The notes beneath the pieces are model-generated. The model saw only the letters and a list, made by a program, of their open reading frames with translations, was not told the origin of the DNA and did no database searches. A DNA stretch of 8,169 bases from an uncultured Lachnospiraceae bacterium (lineage in GTDB: Bacteria > Bacillota > Clostridia > Lachnospirales > Lachnospiraceae). The number at the start of each line of letters is the position of its first letter. The first letter of the stretch is position 1. Where the stretch lies: NCBI GenBank assembly GCA_905236275.1, contig CAJOPI010000080.1:1-8169 (forward strand). Reading direction: 5' to 3'. A program made the position numbers and the translations under genes. Shown here in pieces: positions 7,301 through 8,169 of this stretch.

Positions 7301-7961
7301 GGTTAGATTCTGGGAGAACCGTTTTGATGAGGTTCAGGTCAAAATTTTTATGGAAGCTATGGAAGCGGTAATGTATGCAATGTTCACTGAGCCTTCCGTA
7401 AGAAGACTTGCCAAGCACCTTCCGGAGAATCTTTATCCGAAGCACTCTTTTGTAAGCAGGGACAGGCTGAATGAACTTGCCGGTTTTGAACTGATGGATG
7501 GAAATGCTGATAATAAGGATGTGAAAATCTACGTTCTTGACCAGCGTTACCTTAAAAAGCCTTTTGGCGCATGGGGAGAGCTCTTTGTAATGGATACTCC
7601 TGTAAAGGGTGCAAAGGATATGGTAACCTATCCTTATGGCGACGGTATTCTTTATGATACCGGTCTTGTTGCAAGGATTCTTCCTGACGGAAAGCTTGAC
7701 CTGCTTGAAAATTCCGGAAGAACTATTCTCTGGGAGTCACCTAAAGGAATGGTTTTCCCGAACCTCGGTGCTATCGAGAAAACTCTTGTGAAATGCGACG
7801 GAGTTGACTCAGCCGAAGCATGGCTTGAATACTGTGATGGAAATTCGATGAAGCTTATGGCGGAAATCTCGACCTCGAAGAAGGTTGATGAAGATGCCTT
7901 GAAAGAAGCAGTTAAAAATGAAGTGGGCGAAAATTTCGTTCCCGAAATTATTTACAACTGA
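4353..7961 (+). CDS. Hybrid NRPS-like enzyme: acyl-adenylate ligase, carrier protein, condensation/acyltransferase domain, remnant second adenylation domain
   Basis: This 1202-residue cytosolic enzyme probably activates a carboxylic acid with ATP, holds it as a thioester and transfers it to an acceptor. Domain 1 (about 1-520) is an AMP-forming ligase resembling long-chain acyl-CoA synthetases: P-loop FTSGTTGKSKG (175-185), PLHH (221-224), YGMSE (330-334), HTGD (398-401), GRKKNLI (415-421) and catalytic Lys513 in KTSSNKISR. Domain 2 (about 535-605) is a carrier with phosphopantetheine Ser570 in FENGLDSMGS. Domain 3 (about 620-1030) is a condensation-like domain with HxxxDG as His746-Asp750-Gly751; Cys745 replaces the first His of HHxxxDG. 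The tail (about 1056-1202) resembles only the later motifs of an adenylation domain. No thioesterase or reductase is present. It is co-transcribed with the MarR gene. Substrate, acceptor and product are unknown; the needed phosphopantetheinyl transferase is not in the window. Confidence 0.9.
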   Translation: MNLENTRTMRDLLRNAGEEYADRVFLRFEYDNEIYDTSYPDFIEGCEAVGAWAEKEAEKKGHQLHIAAFGAPSQAFLTALFGAMISGNVTVPLDVQLGIDALADTLSMADVDAVFYDTEHTDLVLSACKKAGVETNFMLQADRGHYPSLGDIYADFKGKKCESEIDENSLAMILFTSGTTGKSKGVMLSQMNLIDNTFCSDDTIGRGLDTNAPNNILSVLPLHHVFCLNSDVFLSLKHGWTICLNGDLKLIVKHLSLFNPVRMCAVPAISKALMNRIKLMEEQEPEKSKEEIVKSVLGDKLVRITSGGGYLPPELAEEFRNRGIEIGQGYGMSECSPKISVPDYNRPDKAASIGKPVERCEVKIVDGEILAKSPSVMMGYYKEPEETAKSLDSEGWLHTGDLGYIDDEGFIFLTGRKKNLIILSNGENVAPEPIENMFAGVRLVQEIVVYGSGDIIAAEIYPNFPWARERGVKDINKAINKEVKKVNEGLASYQRIMQVRVRQKPFPKTSSNKISRVKYFEERESEKEALQNMHLPESDLQQTIYDCATSAVGHKKFGIDMNLFENGLDSMGSVMLLSDLFEKMNFQLTLAELMDNPTVRKLEALYWEKENVAPVDYTKRDVYDMISLQLYFAYYIRGNSTGNMPFLFKISKSVDLRRLKYAAEQVFEVHPELKCIIKPGEKGILQNFRDDDRHIEIPIITISDKGWEIEKKKVLRYFTFQEGEDLFHSAIYQTDSANYFLFDLCHAIGDGTAMRMIFDDINAIYSGKELPREEYTFYEYVVDWHEKFKSGEIAKNQHYFTELTEGYRYKRNALTRVDEYDLEHSHNAVIRKPFSSINRDNVLGFCKKTGASENIFFLAAFQYCIKIFTNQSDVVATSIHSGRIDSRWNRISGPLFKNYLYRYDVIPHETVRELLKRMSSQVMDTMASLADTLHYGEFFIQYQGDLLQVDTIGDAPAEIQHLQLDSLPFHLMVHQIGQGYVYEVRFWENRFDEVQVKIFMEAMEAVMYAMFTEPSVRRLAKHLPENLYPKHSFVSRDRLNELAGFELMDGNADNKDVKIYVLDQRYLKKPFGAWGELFVMDTPVKGAKDMVTYPYGDGILYDTGLVARILPDGKLDLLENSGRTILWESPKGMVFPNLGAIEKTLVKCDGVDSAEAWLEYCDGNSMKLMAEISTSKKVDEDALKEAVKNEVGENFVPEIIYN

Positions 7962-7989
7962 TATCTGCAATTATTTCAATTTTCGCTTA

Positions 7990-8077
7990 ATAAAATGATG
8001 CCAGGGTCAAAAGTCATTCACCCACTGGCAAGCAAGCTTGCCATGGTTGATGACTTTTGACCCTGACATCATAAAAT
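7990..8077. repeat. 78-nt palindromic element flanked by 7-bp direct repeats (MITE/REP-like)
   Basis: Bases 7995-8017 pair with 8050-8072: 23 bp with one mismatch (C8001/A8066), including CAGGGTCAAAAGTCAT. An inner 7-bp stem TGGCAAG/CTTGCCA (8026-8032 with 8037-8043) closes on a CAAG loop. ATAAAAT occurs on both sides (7990-7996 and 8071-8077), as a target-site duplication would. It begins about 30 nt after the hybrid gene's stop. No T-run follows either strand's stem, so it is not a classic intrinsic terminator, though transcribed RNA would fold strongly and protect the 3' end. Confidence 0.75.
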
Positions 8078-8095
8078 AACGATTTAAAAGGAGAA

Positions 8096-8162
8096 GAGCT
8101 TGCGAGGGGTGACTCGCAAGCTCATACTTATGAGGGGGAGATAGTGAACTAATCAACTATCT
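8096..8162 (+). other. Cluster of three short hairpins, possible structured leader of a gene beyond the window
   Basis: Three inverted repeats follow closely. Bases 8096-8106 (GAGCTTGCGAG) pair perfectly with 8113-8123 over 11 bp and a 6-nt loop. CTCATA (8121-8126) pairs with TATGAG (8129-8134). AGATAGT (8139-8145) pairs with ACTATCT (8156-8162). The first two share bases 8121-8123, so their full forms exclude each other. AAAAGGAG at 8086-8093 precedes the cluster at ribosome-site distance from TTG 8100, which opens a 14-codon frame ending with TAG at 8142-8144; whether it is translated is unknown. No T-run is seen before the window ends. Confidence 0.45.
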
Positions 8163-8169
8163 TGAAGCC

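Noticed and set aside
6537..7445. 302-codon open frame on the minus strand inside the hybrid enzyme gene
   Set aside because: It is antisense to the condensation domain whose HxxxDG motif is clearly coded on the plus strand; the predicted protein shows no family features.
7990..8077. Long palindrome as an intrinsic terminator of the hybrid gene
   Set aside because: No T-run follows the stem on the plus strand (AAAATAAC follows), so it does not meet the usual terminator form, although it could stabilise the 3' end.

Overview
The window looks like chromosomal DNA of a Firmicute in the class Clostridia, most likely Lachnospiraceae (the Butyrivibrio/Roseburia/Agathobacter neighbourhood). This is inferred from moderate GC, strong AGGAGG-type ribosome sites, sigma-A-like promoters, and the style of the MarR and acyl-ligase proteins. 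No rRNA, tRNA, CRISPR array, transposase or phage gene is visible.

Layout. (1) 1-1132, plus strand: the 3' end of a polar amino acid ABC permease overlaps by 14 nt a complete GlnQ-type ATPase that starts with GTG. The substrate-binding protein is presumably upstream of the window. (2) 1239-1532, plus: a 97-residue protein I do not recognise, closed by a hairpin (1545-1581) that can act as a terminator in both directions. (3) 1590-3638, minus: a secreted subtilisin-like (S8) protease with signal peptide, propeptide, intact Asp/His/Ser triad, acidic linker and a C-terminal beta-rich domain. It has a good promoter of its own. (4) 3752-7961, plus: a MarR-family regulator followed by a 1202-residue hybrid enzyme. 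The promoter in front is near consensus and carries two identical palindromes (TTGTTGA-N4-TCAACAA), one over the -35 box and one just past the predicted start of transcription. (5) 7962-8169: no protein gene seen. It holds a 78-nt near-perfect palindrome flanked by 7-bp direct repeats, which looks like a small mobile or REP/MITE-like element, and then a cluster of short hairpins behind a ribosome-site-like AAAAGGAG.

The most unusual part is the MarR/hybrid-enzyme unit. The enzyme reads as acyl-adenylate ligase, carrier protein (Ser570) and condensation/acyltransferase domain (HxxxDG, His746). It ends in what appears to be the C-terminal remnant of a second adenylation domain that has lost its catalytic core. 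The simplest model is that a fatty or other carboxylic acid is activated as the adenylate, loaded on the carrier's phosphopantetheine arm, and transferred by the condensation domain to an unknown amine or alcohol. The MarR protein would repress the unit through the twin operators. The regulator itself seems to lack a normal start codon at the position its ribosome site and N-terminal residues point to (AUA at 3869). Product, acceptor and inducing ligand cannot be told from the sequence.
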